From contig NZ_DASTAT010000068.1 of NCBI RefSeq assembly GCF_035712445.1, forward strand, positions 1 through 64,000: a stretch of 64,000 nt of DNA, given 5' to 3'. Both the position numbers and the translations under genes were made by a program. Positions 43,162-52,129 of the stretch are shown here, one piece after another (the first letter of the stretch is position 1; every line of letters begins with the position of its first letter). Under the pieces are notes generated by a model. That model saw only the letters and a program-made list of their open reading frames with translations. It was not told the DNA's origin and searched no databases. The DNA is from Oligoflexus sp. (GTDB lineage Bacteria; Bdellovibrionota_B; Oligoflexia; Oligoflexales; Oligoflexaceae).

Positions 43162-45507
43162 ATGATACGACTTCATGCCTGCTGTGCGTATTTTTTATGG
43201 GCCCTGAGCCTTCTGTCGTTCACGGCAGAATACTCCGCGGCTCATGCCAAGGTTTGGAATGTTCCCGCCTCATCCCGCCTGGAATTCGATGCCCAGGAGG
43301 CTCTTCTGCGCGCGCAGCCGGGTGATACCGTCCTGCTCCCTGCCGGGCGCTTTGCCATGAATCAGGAGCTGAGCATCACGACGCCTTTCGTCACGTTGAA
43401 AGGCGCGGGCATGAATGCCACGACACTCATTTATGGGGAAAATGCCGGTGGTCCACAGGCCATCATTTCCTATGCTGATCACACTGTCGTCGAGGACCTG
43501 GGTATTCTGGATCATCCGGGCGATGGCGTGAAAATTATTGGGGCCGACGGGGCCACCATTCGTCGCGTCCGGGTGGAATGGACCAAACGCGGCACCGTGG
43601 AAAACGGCGCCTATGGCCTTTATCCGGTCGAATCGCACAATGTTCTGGTGGAAGACAATGTCGTGATCGGAGCATCAGATGCCGGTGTTTATGTCGGTCA
43701 GTCCGATAACATAGTCGTAAGGCGCAACCGCGTGGAATACAACGTCGCCGGGATTGAGATTGAAAATTCCCAGCGTGCCGATGTTTATGACAACGTGGCG
43801 ACCAACAACACCGGCGGCGTCCTCGTCTTCAACCTGCCGAACCTGATGGTGCAGGGCGGTCGGGGTACACGCGTCTATCAAAACTTTATCTATGAAAACA
43901 ACTACAAGAATTTCGCGCCCCAAGGCAACAGCGTGTCCACCGTTCCCCAAGGCACCGGGATTCTGGTCATGGGCAACGATGATGTCGAGATCTTTCGCAA
44001 CACTATCGAACGGCACAACACCACCAGCATAGCCGTGGTGAGTTTTCACATCACCCAACGCGCGGTCGAAGACCCTCGCTACGATGCTCTTCCTGAACAT
44101 ATCTGGATTCATGACAACGTCCTGCGCAAGGCCGGAGGTCTGGCTCTGATCGGCGGCAATCAGCTCGGATTGGTCGCGGCCGCTCTCAGCTTTCCGCACC
44201 GCGTTCCGCATATCACCTATGATGGCATCGGCCAGCCCGATGGCCAGGGCGGATTTTTACCAGCCGCTCTTGAGGGCGATCAGCGCATCTGTCTCGGCGA
44301 GAATGATCACGATGGAGGCGATAAAGCCTATTTCGGGAATATGCAGCTCTGGAAGCAGCGCTGGTGGTCCCCTGTTCCGGGTGAAATGGATCGCAGCCTC
44401 GCTCCGCATAACTGCAATTTTACCGCCTTCGCAGGCGTGCAGCTGGCCCCTCTTCCGCCGCTCCCTCTGCCGGATCCCAAGGAACCCACGGACGACGATA
44501 TTCAAAGACTCTGCGATAGCAATAAGGATGGCATCAATTGGGATGCGGCCCTGACTGTGAATTGTCCGAGTTTAAACAGCTATCATCTTTTCACCGATCC
44601 GCGCGATCCTCTTTCCAAACCACAGGACGGCGGTTTTCCTTATGATCTGACCACCCCGCTTTTCTCGGATTACGCCAGCAAAGATCGCGTTCTCTTCCTG
44701 CCGCCTGGCACCAGTGCCGACTATCATCCAACCCAGGCTTTCGCTCTGCCTGTGGGCGCTGTGATCGCAAAAACCTTTTATTTCCCTGCTGACCTCAGAA
44801 ATCCGAGCGGCCCGAAAAAAATCGTGGAAACCCGCCTGCTGATTCATCGCGAAAAAGGCTGGATCGGGCTCGCGTATCAATGGAATGAAGATCAGTCCGA
44901 AGCGAAGCTGATTCGCGGTGGTGCCGCTGTCAATGTTCAATGGCTGGATACCCAGGGTCAGGCACGCGCCAATGCTTATCGCATTCCGAACATGGCCCAA
45001 TGCGTCGGCTGTCATCTGAATGGAGCACCTATTGGAGTCAAGGCTGGCTATCTGAATAAAGGAGATCAGCTGCAGGATCTCATCAAAAAAGGGCGACTGA
45101 CAGGAGCCCCCGAGGACTTTACCAGCATCCCCCGTTATGCAATCTGGAACGATGCCAGCAGCGGCACACTCGCTGACCGAGCCCTCACGTATCTTGATAT
45201 CAACTGCGCCCACTGTCACAACCCGTCGGGAAAAGCCAACACGTCCGCGCTCTTTTTGCAGCTCGGGCAGGAGGCCGGCATCAACTCCGGGCTATGCAAG
45301 CCGCCGATTGCGGCTGGCCGTGGAACCGGGGGTACTCTCTTCGATATCGTGCCCGGTCAACCGGAGAAATCCCTGCTGGTCGATCGCCTGAATTCGACCA
45401 AAGCGGCGGTAAAAATGCCGGAAGTCGCCAAAACCATGATCCATGCCGAAGGTGTGGAGCTCATCTCGCAGTGGATTCGAAGTCTCCCCGGGACTTGTCA
45501 AGAATAA
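43162..45507 (+). CDS. Parallel beta-helix protein fused to a diheme c-type cytochrome domain
   Basis: 781 residues from the ATG at 43162, with GAGGA six bases upstream. Signal peptide about 1-28. Residues about 40-330 are right-handed beta-helix repeats (for example VEDNVVIGASDAGVYV, IVVRRNRVEYNVAGIEI, VEIFRNTIERHNTTSIAV), as in TIGR03805-type proteins. From about 470 it matches the TIGR03806/SO2930 family: FPYDLTTPLFSDYASKDR, AKTFYF, then two heme sites CVGCH (614-618) and CAHCH (682-686). These families are normally separate neighbouring proteins; here they are fused. Electron transfer coupled to carbohydrate or surface binding is plausible but unproven. Confidence 0.88.
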   Translation: MIRLHACCAYFLWALSLLSFTAEYSAAHAKVWNVPASSRLEFDAQEALLRAQPGDTVLLPAGRFAMNQELSITTPFVTLKGAGMNATTLIYGENAGGPQAIISYADHTVVEDLGILDHPGDGVKIIGADGATIRRVRVEWTKRGTVENGAYGLYPVESHNVLVEDNVVIGASDAGVYVGQSDNIVVRRNRVEYNVAGIEIENSQRADVYDNVATNNTGGVLVFNLPNLMVQGGRGTRVYQNFIYENNYKNFAPQGNSVSTVPQGTGILVMGNDDVEIFRNTIERHNTTSIAVVSFHITQRAVEDPRYDALPEHIWIHDNVLRKAGGLALIGGNQLGLVAAALSFPHRVPHITYDGIGQPDGQGGFLPAALEGDQRICLGENDHDGGDKAYFGNMQLWKQRWWSPVPGEMDRSLAPHNCNFTAFAGVQLAPLPPLPLPDPKEPTDDDIQRLCDSNKDGINWDAALTVNCPSLNSYHLFTDPRDPLSKPQDGGFPYDLTTPLFSDYASKDRVLFLPPGTSADYHPTQAFALPVGAVIAKTFYFPADLRNPSGPKKIVETRLLIHREKGWIGLAYQWNEDQSEAKLIRGGAAVNVQWLDTQGQARANAYRIPNMAQCVGCHLNGAPIGVKAGYLNKGDQLQDLIKKGRLTGAPEDFTSIPRYAIWNDASSGTLADRALTYLDINCAHCHNPSGKANTSALFLQLGQEAGINSGLCKPPIAAGRGTGGTLFDIVPGQPEKSLLVDRLNSTKAAVKMPEVAKTMIHAEGVELISQWIRSLPGTCQE

Positions 45508-45563
45508 GGGTCTGGCATCCCGTTTGCATTATCCAAGGGCCTTTTCGCATAAGGGGAATGCCA

Positions 45564-46706
45564 ATGGATGCCAACAATTCTTTTCTTGCACGTCTCAATG
45601 ACTTTGCTTATCTCGACCTCACTCTGACCCAATGGTTGGGACTCGCCGTCCTTTCCATTATCCTTTGGACCGTCCTGCGCTTTGTCCTGCGGCAGGCGAT
45701 CAAACACTTTCAGAATGTGGCCCGGCATACCGCCTCCCACTGGGATGATCTTTTCGTATCCTTGCTGCGGCGCACCAGTGGGATTCTCATCTTCGTGATC
45801 GCCTTTTATGCTTCGGCTTTTTTAGTCGGGGCCTCGCCGGAAACCCGAATGATTTTTTATAAGGGCGTGGTCATCAGTCTGTTCTTTCAGGCGGCCATCT
45901 GGGGAAACCAGGTCGTCGAGTATCTGCTCCGCCGTTATCTGATGAAGCGCAATCATGTGGACACTCCCGAAAATTTTGATATCTCCGCCTACAGCGCCAT
46001 CAATATCACCGGCAAGTTCCTTCTGTGGACACTGCTCTTCCTCCTTCTGCTTGATAACCTGGGCATCAATATCACGGCGCTGGTCACAGGGCTCGGCATC
46101 GGTGGTATCGCCATCGCGCTCGCCGTGCAGAATATCCTCGGTGATATTTTCGCCTCGCTTTCGATCGTCCTGGATCGTCCCTTCGAAGTGGGCGATTTCA
46201 TCGTCGTCGGTGACAAGTCGGGAACGGTCGAAAACATCGGTCTGAAGACGAGCCGCATCAAAAGTCTCTCCGGTGAACAGCTGGTGTTTCCGAACAAGAC
46301 CCTGATCGAAACCGAAATCAGCAACTTCAAACGCATGCAGACCCGCCGTATCGTCTTCGGCTTTGGTGTCGTCTACAATACGCCGCGGGAAAAACTTCAG
46401 CGGATTCCGGACCTGGTGAAAGAGATTATCCAGAACACCCGAGATACCGCCTTCGATCGCGCGCACTTCGTCAAGTTCGCCGAATCCTCACTCGATTTCG
46501 AGGTCGTCTATATTATGCAAACACCCGAATACAACACCTATATGGACACCCAACAGCACATCAACTTCGCTCTCTTTGAACGCTTTGCCAACGAAGGCAT
46601 CGAGTTCGCGTTTCCCAGCCGCACGATTATTATCCAGTCTGCAAGTCAGGAACAGGCTGGCAGCGCAATCCGAATTCCCGCGGCGCCGCAGCTGCAGCCG
46701 AATTAA
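45564..46706 (+). CDS. Mechanosensitive ion channel, MscS family
   Basis: 380 residues. The ATG at 45564 is chosen (AAGGGG seven bases upstream); one at 45558 is too close to it. Four to five hydrophobic helices lead into the MscS core: GIGGIAIALAVQNILGDIFASLSIVLDRPFEVGDFI. The Gly-Ala-rich pore helix and the beta-domain with VENIGLKTSRIKSLSGEQLVFPN are intact. The C-terminal region resembles MscS-type mixed alpha-beta. It opens on membrane tension to release osmolytes. Separate from the cytochrome gene by 56 bases. Confidence 0.93.
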   Translation: MDANNSFLARLNDFAYLDLTLTQWLGLAVLSIILWTVLRFVLRQAIKHFQNVARHTASHWDDLFVSLLRRTSGILIFVIAFYASAFLVGASPETRMIFYKGVVISLFFQAAIWGNQVVEYLLRRYLMKRNHVDTPENFDISAYSAINITGKFLLWTLLFLLLLDNLGINITALVTGLGIGGIAIALAVQNILGDIFASLSIVLDRPFEVGDFIVVGDKSGTVENIGLKTSRIKSLSGEQLVFPNKTLIETEISNFKRMQTRRIVFGFGVVYNTPREKLQRIPDLVKEIIQNTRDTAFDRAHFVKFAESSLDFEVVYIMQTPEYNTYMDTQQHINFALFERFANEGIEFAFPSRTIIIQSASQEQAGSAIRIPAAPQLQPN

Positions 46707-46743
46707 GCCAAATTTCCCAATCCTTCGGGGTCAGACGGGTTTC

Positions 46744-46800
46744 ACTTACATTGTAAGTTAAAAAAGATCAGATTTATCGAGGCTACTTACAATGTAAGTA
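46744..46800 (+). promoter_or_regulatory. Two near-identical palindromes bracketing a promoter-like sequence
   Basis: Palindrome 1 is ACTTACA-T-TGTAAGT (46744-46758). Palindrome 2 is TACTTACA-A-TGTAAGTA (46784-46800). They are 41 bp centre to centre, about four helical turns. Between them lie a -35-like TTGTAA (46751-46756) and a -10-like TTTATC (46773-46778), spaced 16. This is the layout of a repressor-controlled promoter; such 15-17 bp dyads are typical of TetR-family operators. The palindromes are seen directly; the regulator is unknown and none is encoded nearby. Confidence 0.6.
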
Positions 46801-46961
46801 ATCCCTGCTTGAGCTGTCCGCGCGCTTCCCCTATTCAAGCTCGCATCGACCCGCTCCGTGATACGCACGCGCGAGCAGGTGGTTTCAGAAATGGACAGGT
46901 AAGCCTCCGCGGTTCGGTCACCATCCGGGCTGCGAGCGGAAGACCTCTGTATTGAAGATTG
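46801..46961 (+). ncRNA. Candidate structured non-coding RNA
   Basis: No coding sequence is credible here. Paired arms are CTGTCC (46814-46819) with GGACAG (46893-46898), inside them GCTCGC (46839-46844) with GCGAGC (46871-46876) and CGTG (46857-46860) with CACG (46866-46869). A second hairpin pairs TCCGC (46906-46910) with GCGGA (46936-46940) and TCG with CGA inside it. A strong terminator follows. The outline loosely resembles 6S RNA (large internal loop), but the extra hairpin argues against it. Whether this is an sRNA, a riboswitch-like leader or a 3' UTR is open. Confidence 0.4.
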
Positions 46962-46996
46962 GGGTTCTTACGTATAAGTAAGAACCCTTTTTCTTT
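46962..46996 (+). terminator. Strong Rho-independent terminator
   Basis: GGGTTCTTAC (46962-46971) pairs perfectly with GTAAGAACCC (46978-46987) over a six-base loop, followed by TTTTTCTTT. It ends the non-coding stretch, or possibly a long mscS transcript. Confidence 0.9.
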
Positions 46997-47162
46997 GCGC
47001 ACGAAATCCTCTGAAAAAGTTTTGCTTCAGCCCTCATCCCGTATGCAATGCCCCCGGCAAGATCCTGAAACAACATACGCTTCAAGGTTTCCCTTAATAT
47101 TTCTTAAACCCGGACCGATAGCAGGCCGCTTCCAGAGTTGCCTTTGAGAGGGGGGACCAATC

Positions 47163-49484
47163 GTGAGAGACTCAACAAAAGGGCTGGTGTTCATCCTGTC
47201 CGCTTTGATTTTGGCCACGGCCTGTCAGAAAAAATCCAAACACTCAGGTGGGGTCAATCTCGCTGATGCACCAGCAGATGCTCCCATCGCGTCCGGGGAT
47301 GCGAAACCCCTTTTGAGCATCAAGCTCCCGGATCTTGTCCGCAGCAACAAGGAAACCCTGGTCAAGGCCCAGACCACCGCAGCGACCGGGTGGGAATGGA
47401 GCCAGCTTTCCGGCCCCGGAACCGTGATCTTTCAATCGCCGCAGGCGGCGGAAACTTTGATGCGGGCGGATAAGGATGGGGTCTATACCATTCGTCTGAC
47501 CATTCGCAACGAAGAAGGTCAAAGCGTCAGCAATGACATGACGCTTCAGTGGGATACCCGCGCACCATCGGTCTTTGTCAGCGAGGAAATCCGCACCTTC
47601 CAACCCATCCTGGTCGATGGCAAGGCCGGCTCGGATGCTGCGCGCGTGGAATGGCTCCAGGTGAATGGTCCCGGCACCCTCGTCTTCAGCGAGAAGGACA
47701 GCAAGACCACCAAAATCACCGCGAGTCAGGACGGAACTTATACCGTTCGTTTCAGAGCCTGGGATGACCTTGGCAACGAAGCGGCCGCGGATATGAAATT
47801 CATCTGGGATACAGTGGCTCCCGCTGTATCCGTGGGCCAGGATCGCATCACCAATCAGGAAATCATCCTTGATGCTGTGACCGTGGATGCCGCCAGCTAT
47901 AGTTGGACCAAGGTCTCCGGTCCAGGCATCATCACCTTCAGTGCGGCCACTTCGGAAGATACGACCGTCAAAGCCACGATGGATGGAACCTATGTGCTGC
48001 GGCTGACGACGACCAAAGCCACCGGCGCGATCGCAATGGATGAACTGACCCTCATCTGGGATACCACGGCTCCCACGATTTCACTCGGCGAGGATCGCAG
48101 CAGCCGTTATCGCGCGACCATTGATGCCACAACCGATGGTGCTGCCATCTTCCGCTGGTCGAAAAAATCCGGCCCGGGAACGGCGAGCTTTTCCCTGATC
48201 AACGCCGAAGATACGTCCATCACGACGAACCTGGCTGGTGACTATGAATTTGAACTGATGGTGACCGACCTCGCTGGCAACAGCGCCTCTGACCTTGTGC
48301 GGATCACCTTTGAAAACGATCTGCGCGTCTTCGCCAAACAGCTCAGCAGTGGCGGCTCCAGCACCTGCGCTGTCCTCGATGATGATGCCCTCAGCTGCTG
48401 GGGCTATAACTTCGAAGGCGAGCTCGGCTATGGAGATAACAAGGATCGCTACACACCACCTTCGTTCGGCCTGAACCTGGGTTATGGAAAAGCCGCTGTG
48501 GCCGTATCCGCGGGCTTTTCTCACACCTGCGCCATCCTTCAGGACCGCAGCGTCAAATGCTGGGGACAGAATGGTTCGGGACAGCTCGGCTATGGTGATC
48601 AGCAGTTCCGTGGCCTGGCTCCTCAGACGGTTTTGAGTTTTGGTCTGGGACGCAGCGCCAAAGCCATCGCAACCGGCTTCGCGCATTCGTGCGCGATTCT
48701 TGATGATGGCTCCGTGAAATGCTGGGGCGCGAATGCATCGGGTCAGCTTGGTTACGGAGATCGGACCATGCGACTGACACCACCCCTGACAGCTGTGGAT
48801 CTGGGACTCGGCCGCACGGCACGGGCTCTTTCCCTCGGTGCTTATCACAGCTGCGCTCTGCTCGATAACTTCACGATGAAGTGCTGGGGCAGCAATTCCG
48901 ATGGTCAGCTCGGTTACAACGATAAAACACAAAGACCAGCGCCTGATGCCAACGCATTGAATTTCGGTCCCAACGTCACCGTTCGCTCCATGGCCGTGGG
49001 AACCTATCATAGCTGCGCAATCCTGAGTGATAACAGCCTCCGCTGCTGGGGCCGCAACACCGATGGCCAGCTTGGTTTGGGTGATACCACAGGACGCCTT
49101 GCTCCAGCCACCACCGTGGATGTCGGCACGGGCTTGACTCCGCGCCAGGTCACAGCGGGTCTTTCCCATACCTGCGCGCTCTTTGATGAAGGCGTCTTCC
49201 AATGCTGGGGCGGAAATGAGGAAGGACAGCTGGCGTCAGGGGATACGATCGGCCGCACAGCTCCCAATCAAACGCCGGTCAGCATCGCTCCCGGTCGCGC
49301 TGTGGTGGAATTGTCCGCAGGCCGGCAGCATACCTGCGCGCTCCTGGATGATCGCACTCTGAAGTGCTGGGGCAGCAACACCTATGGCCAGCTCGGAAAC
49401 GGCACGACCAACAATCAGCCGACCATCCCCGAAAAGGTCATCGAATACGGCAGCAAAACAAGCACGCTTGTCACCCGCCGTTAA
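47163..49484 (+). CDS. Lipoprotein with PKD-like and RCC1 beta-propeller repeats
   Basis: 773 residues. GTG start with a strong purine-rich ribosome-binding site (GAGGGGGGA). Lipobox ATAC (LILATACQKK). Residues about 60-390 contain four Ig/PKD-like repeats with the pattern W-x-x-x-SGPGT-x-x-F, DGTY-x-x-R and W-DT-x-AP. Residues about 400-760 contain seven RCC1 blades (HTCAILQDRSVKCWGQNGSGQLGYGD-type, within the family pattern). Each blade has a Cys pair in HxCA and CWG that could form a disulfide. It is a surface or periplasmic binding protein; the ligand is unknown. Nothing identifiable precedes it for 167 bases after the terminator. Confidence 0.88.
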   Translation: MRDSTKGLVFILSALILATACQKKSKHSGGVNLADAPADAPIASGDAKPLLSIKLPDLVRSNKETLVKAQTTAATGWEWSQLSGPGTVIFQSPQAAETLMRADKDGVYTIRLTIRNEEGQSVSNDMTLQWDTRAPSVFVSEEIRTFQPILVDGKAGSDAARVEWLQVNGPGTLVFSEKDSKTTKITASQDGTYTVRFRAWDDLGNEAAADMKFIWDTVAPAVSVGQDRITNQEIILDAVTVDAASYSWTKVSGPGIITFSAATSEDTTVKATMDGTYVLRLTTTKATGAIAMDELTLIWDTTAPTISLGEDRSSRYRATIDATTDGAAIFRWSKKSGPGTASFSLINAEDTSITTNLAGDYEFELMVTDLAGNSASDLVRITFENDLRVFAKQLSSGGSSTCAVLDDDALSCWGYNFEGELGYGDNKDRYTPPSFGLNLGYGKAAVAVSAGFSHTCAILQDRSVKCWGQNGSGQLGYGDQQFRGLAPQTVLSFGLGRSAKAIATGFAHSCAILDDGSVKCWGANASGQLGYGDRTMRLTPPLTAVDLGLGRTARALSLGAYHSCALLDNFTMKCWGSNSDGQLGYNDKTQRPAPDANALNFGPNVTVRSMAVGTYHSCAILSDNSLRCWGRNTDGQLGLGDTTGRLAPATTVDVGTGLTPRQVTAGLSHTCALFDEGVFQCWGGNEEGQLASGDTIGRTAPNQTPVSIAPGRAVVELSAGRQHTCALLDDRTLKCWGSNTYGQLGNGTTNNQPTIPEKVIEYGSKTSTLVTRR

Positions 49485-50710
49485 GCACGGGTCAGTGGCA
49501 CATTGATTCCGATCAGCCGGGACAATGTGCCCTCGTCTTCGGGCATGATATGCATCTTCGCATCCAGATCATGCAGAAAATCCTGCGCCAGGGACAGGCG
49601 CAGATCCTTCTCTTCACCCTGCACCTCCATAATGATCTGAATGCCGTTCACCTGATGACTCAGCGTCACATGCTGGAGCGTCACGCGGGGATTGTCCATG
49701 AGCTCACGGAGCGAGAGGCAGAGGACGATCAGCAAAAAAAACGACTGGCCACCCTGAAAACGAAAACCTTCGTAGGTGGGACCTTCCAACGTAATCCGGG
49801 AAAAATCGGTAAAGCGTCTCATGATATCCGGCAAGTCCTGAAGATCGAGCCCTCTATCAATCGCCGTCAGAGCTCCGATTGAGAGCGGCTCATAGCGCCT
49901 TGTCAGCTGCACCAGCTCCTGCAAAGGCTTCAGAATCTCCTGCGTCCCCCGTTCCACATCCGCCACCAGCCGCAGGTCCTGAAAGGCCGTTTCCATACGC
50001 CGCAGCTCGGGTTCCATCTCGCCCACGAGGACCTGCGCAAGGCGGCCGAGAAAGGTCCTATCCTTCCTGCCTTCCATCTTATCGAAGAGGGCGCGCGCCT
50101 CGGCATGACACAGGACAAAAAATTTCTCATAGATGCTGAGGATCGCCAGCGGTATGAAATGGCAAAGGAGGACGGTCACAAAAATTCTTTTTTGAAAGGC
50201 CTCGGCCGAACCTGCAGGAAGTATACGGGCATCATTCATCACGAACGGCATGATGATAATAAAAAGACTCGACAGCATCACAAAACCGGCGACCAGGCTT
50301 CCGCGTTGAAGGCCGCAGAACACATAGCCTCCAAAGAGCATCACAGGACTCCAGTACACCAGCGGCGTGTTGGGACTGTGTCCCCCGAGAACCTCCAGCA
50401 GGGCGCCCATGACGACCAGGAAACTCAGCACCAGCGAAGCCACCGGCTCCACCAGCGGTGATCGTCGTGTCATGATTATACTCGCGATCACAAGGCCGAA
50501 GAGTACGGACATGATGATGACGATAAAGAGCGCATGACTCATAAGAAAAGCGATCAGCGCCTGCATCAGGCACACCGAGGCCAGGATCATGAGCGTGACG
50601 ATGAACGCGCGACGCCTGAATCTCTGGAAAGGATCGCTTGGTTCAAAACGTCCACCGATCCGATCAATCAGGAGGACGAGACGTTCAAGATAGCCGCGAT
50701 GAATAGGCAA
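49481..50710 (-). CDS. Membrane protein related to a sensor histidine kinase, catalytically degenerate
   Basis: 409 residues. Five to six transmembrane helices (about 35-210) are followed by a coiled-coil-like stretch and a region that mirrors the C-terminal part of the neighbouring kinase (GQSFFLLIVLCLSLRELMDN, then ending LIGINVPLTRA against QIGLPLGLTGA). The H-box and the ATP-binding N, G1 and G2 boxes are not recognisable. It begins 13 bases after the kinase stop, so both come from one transcript. Best read as a pseudokinase partner. It ends against the RCC1 lipoprotein gene with a 4-base overlap of stops. Confidence 0.72.
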   Translation of the reverse strand: MPIHRGYLERLVLLIDRIGGRFEPSDPFQRFRRRAFIVTLMILASVCLMQALIAFLMSHALFIVIIMSVLFGLVIASIIMTRRSPLVEPVASLVLSFLVVMGALLEVLGGHSPNTPLVYWSPVMLFGGYVFCGLQRGSLVAGFVMLSSLFIIIMPFVMNDARILPAGSAEAFQKRIFVTVLLCHFIPLAILSIYEKFFVLCHAEARALFDKMEGRKDRTFLGRLAQVLVGEMEPELRRMETAFQDLRLVADVERGTQEILKPLQELVQLTRRYEPLSIGALTAIDRGLDLQDLPDIMRRFTDFSRITLEGPTYEGFRFQGGQSFFLLIVLCLSLRELMDNPRVTLQHVTLSHQVNGIQIIMEVQGEEKDLRLSLAQDFLHDLDAKMHIMPEDEGTLSRLIGINVPLTRA

Positions 50711-50723
50711 TTTTCAAAACCTT

Positions 50724-52031
50724 TCAAGCCCCGGTCAACCCCAGAGGCAAACCAATTTGGAACGAGCAGCCGTGGGCCACGTCCTCACAGGAGATGGTAC
50801 CGCCCCGATCTTCCAGCACAGCCTTCGCGGTCAGAAGGCTCAGTCCCAGATGCCGCGAGCCCTGCTTGGTGGAATGAAAGGGTTTGAAAAGCCGGGCCCG
50901 CTGCTCGTCGGGGATGCCAGGGCCAGTATCGGTAACGGTCAGCATCAGCCACGCCGGGTGACGTTCGATGCGCACCGTCACCTGCTTCTCGACACTGCGT
51001 TCGACCGCTTCGCCCGCATTCTGAATGACCGCCACCAGGATCGTGAAGAGTTCATGCCGCCGCCAGGCGAAGCTCATGTTCATGGTCTGATCCACGAATT
51101 GGAGCGTGATGCCCTTCAGGCGGAAATTTTCCTGGAAATGAGTCAGGATATAAAGGCAGAGGTTGCGCACGGAGATGGTGCTGATCGTTTCCTGCGAATC
51201 AGGCGAGGCCAAAAGCCTCAGATGCTCGACGATGAAACGGATCTTCTGCATGGCCTCTGCGGACGCCCCGGACAGCTGCCTTTCCTCGGGGGGAACGGCG
51301 CGTTTTCTGGCCTGCAGAGTCAGGCGATAAAGCTGCGCGTGGATAACGGAGAGCGGATTGTTCACATGATGATTCATTTCCCCCAGCATGCGGCTCAGAT
51401 CAAAGGTACGGGCGGAACGAAAAAGGCGCGACCGTTCATGCTGGAGCTTCGTATAATCATGCTGCAGGCTCCTGTGATACAGCCAGGAGAAGAGAACCAT
51501 CGAGAACTGGGCCAGCAGAATGCTGAAAGCCAAAAGCCCGGCGTAGGTGGCGAGATCCATTCCAAAGGGCAGTGTCGCGGCCAAGGCCCGGTTCCGCTGC
51601 ACCATCACCAGCGTGGCCAGGGCTTGAAACACAGTCAGGGGAATGGCGAGCCGCAATCCCAGGATAAAGCTGGCCATGACCACGTCGGTGCTCATGGACG
51701 CGAAATAAATGCTGTGAAGCGATTCGCTGCTGGCGAAGACAAGGCCCATGAAGACCTTCTGCAAAACAAAATGAATCACAGCGGCCGTGCGATAGCGTCC
51801 GGTGATTTTGGTCAAAGCGAGCAGGACCAAAACCGTGCTCAGCTGAATCAAAATCTGAACCGCAAAGGGAAAGAGCCGGTGTTCGTCAGGCAGAAGAAAG
51901 CTCAGGGCGGTTTGAAATAAAAGATTCAGCCCAAGAACCAGGATGAAGGTTCGGCCTCGGATTTGATCCCTTGAATGGGGGAACTGCGCACGATTGAGGA
52001 ACCAATCGGCTGCCGTCGTCAAATGCAGCAT
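50724..52031 (-). CDS. Membrane sensor histidine kinase
   Basis: 435 residues from the ATG at 52031 (GAGG about 11 bases upstream); an upstream TTG at 52064 lacks a ribosome-binding site. Six hydrophobic helices (about 25-205) precede MLGEMNHHVNNPLSVIHAQ, an H-box with His in NHHVNNP. The ATPase has IQNAGEAVER (N box), VTDTGPGIPDEQRARLFKPF and a degenerate G2 (SRHLGLSLLTAK, which lacks the usual G-x-G-x-G). No receiver gene is adjacent. The degenerate second glycine-rich box might weaken activity. Co-transcribed with the pseudokinase-like gene. Confidence 0.85.
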   Translation of the reverse strand: MLHLTTAADWFLNRAQFPHSRDQIRGRTFILVLGLNLLFQTALSFLLPDEHRLFPFAVQILIQLSTVLVLLALTKITGRYRTAAVIHFVLQKVFMGLVFASSESLHSIYFASMSTDVVMASFILGLRLAIPLTVFQALATLVMVQRNRALAATLPFGMDLATYAGLLAFSILLAQFSMVLFSWLYHRSLQHDYTKLQHERSRLFRSARTFDLSRMLGEMNHHVNNPLSVIHAQLYRLTLQARKRAVPPEERQLSGASAEAMQKIRFIVEHLRLLASPDSQETISTISVRNLCLYILTHFQENFRLKGITLQFVDQTMNMSFAWRRHELFTILVAVIQNAGEAVERSVEKQVTVRIERHPAWLMLTVTDTGPGIPDEQRARLFKPFHSTKQGSRHLGLSLLTAKAVLEDRGGTISCEDVAHGCSFQIGLPLGLTGA

Positions 52032-52129
52032 GCAAGAGTCGCCTCTTTCAGGAACAAGACTCAACAGATACTGTGCCCTAGTTTAAGGCGACCAGGCAAG
52101 CAAACAGGTGGAAATACGAACAAGCCAAA

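Noticed and set aside
46801..46961. Resemblance to 6S RNA (large internal loop and a CCGCGGTT segment)
   Set aside because: A second strong hairpin and the lack of a clear closing stem do not fit 6S; reported only as an unclassified structured RNA.
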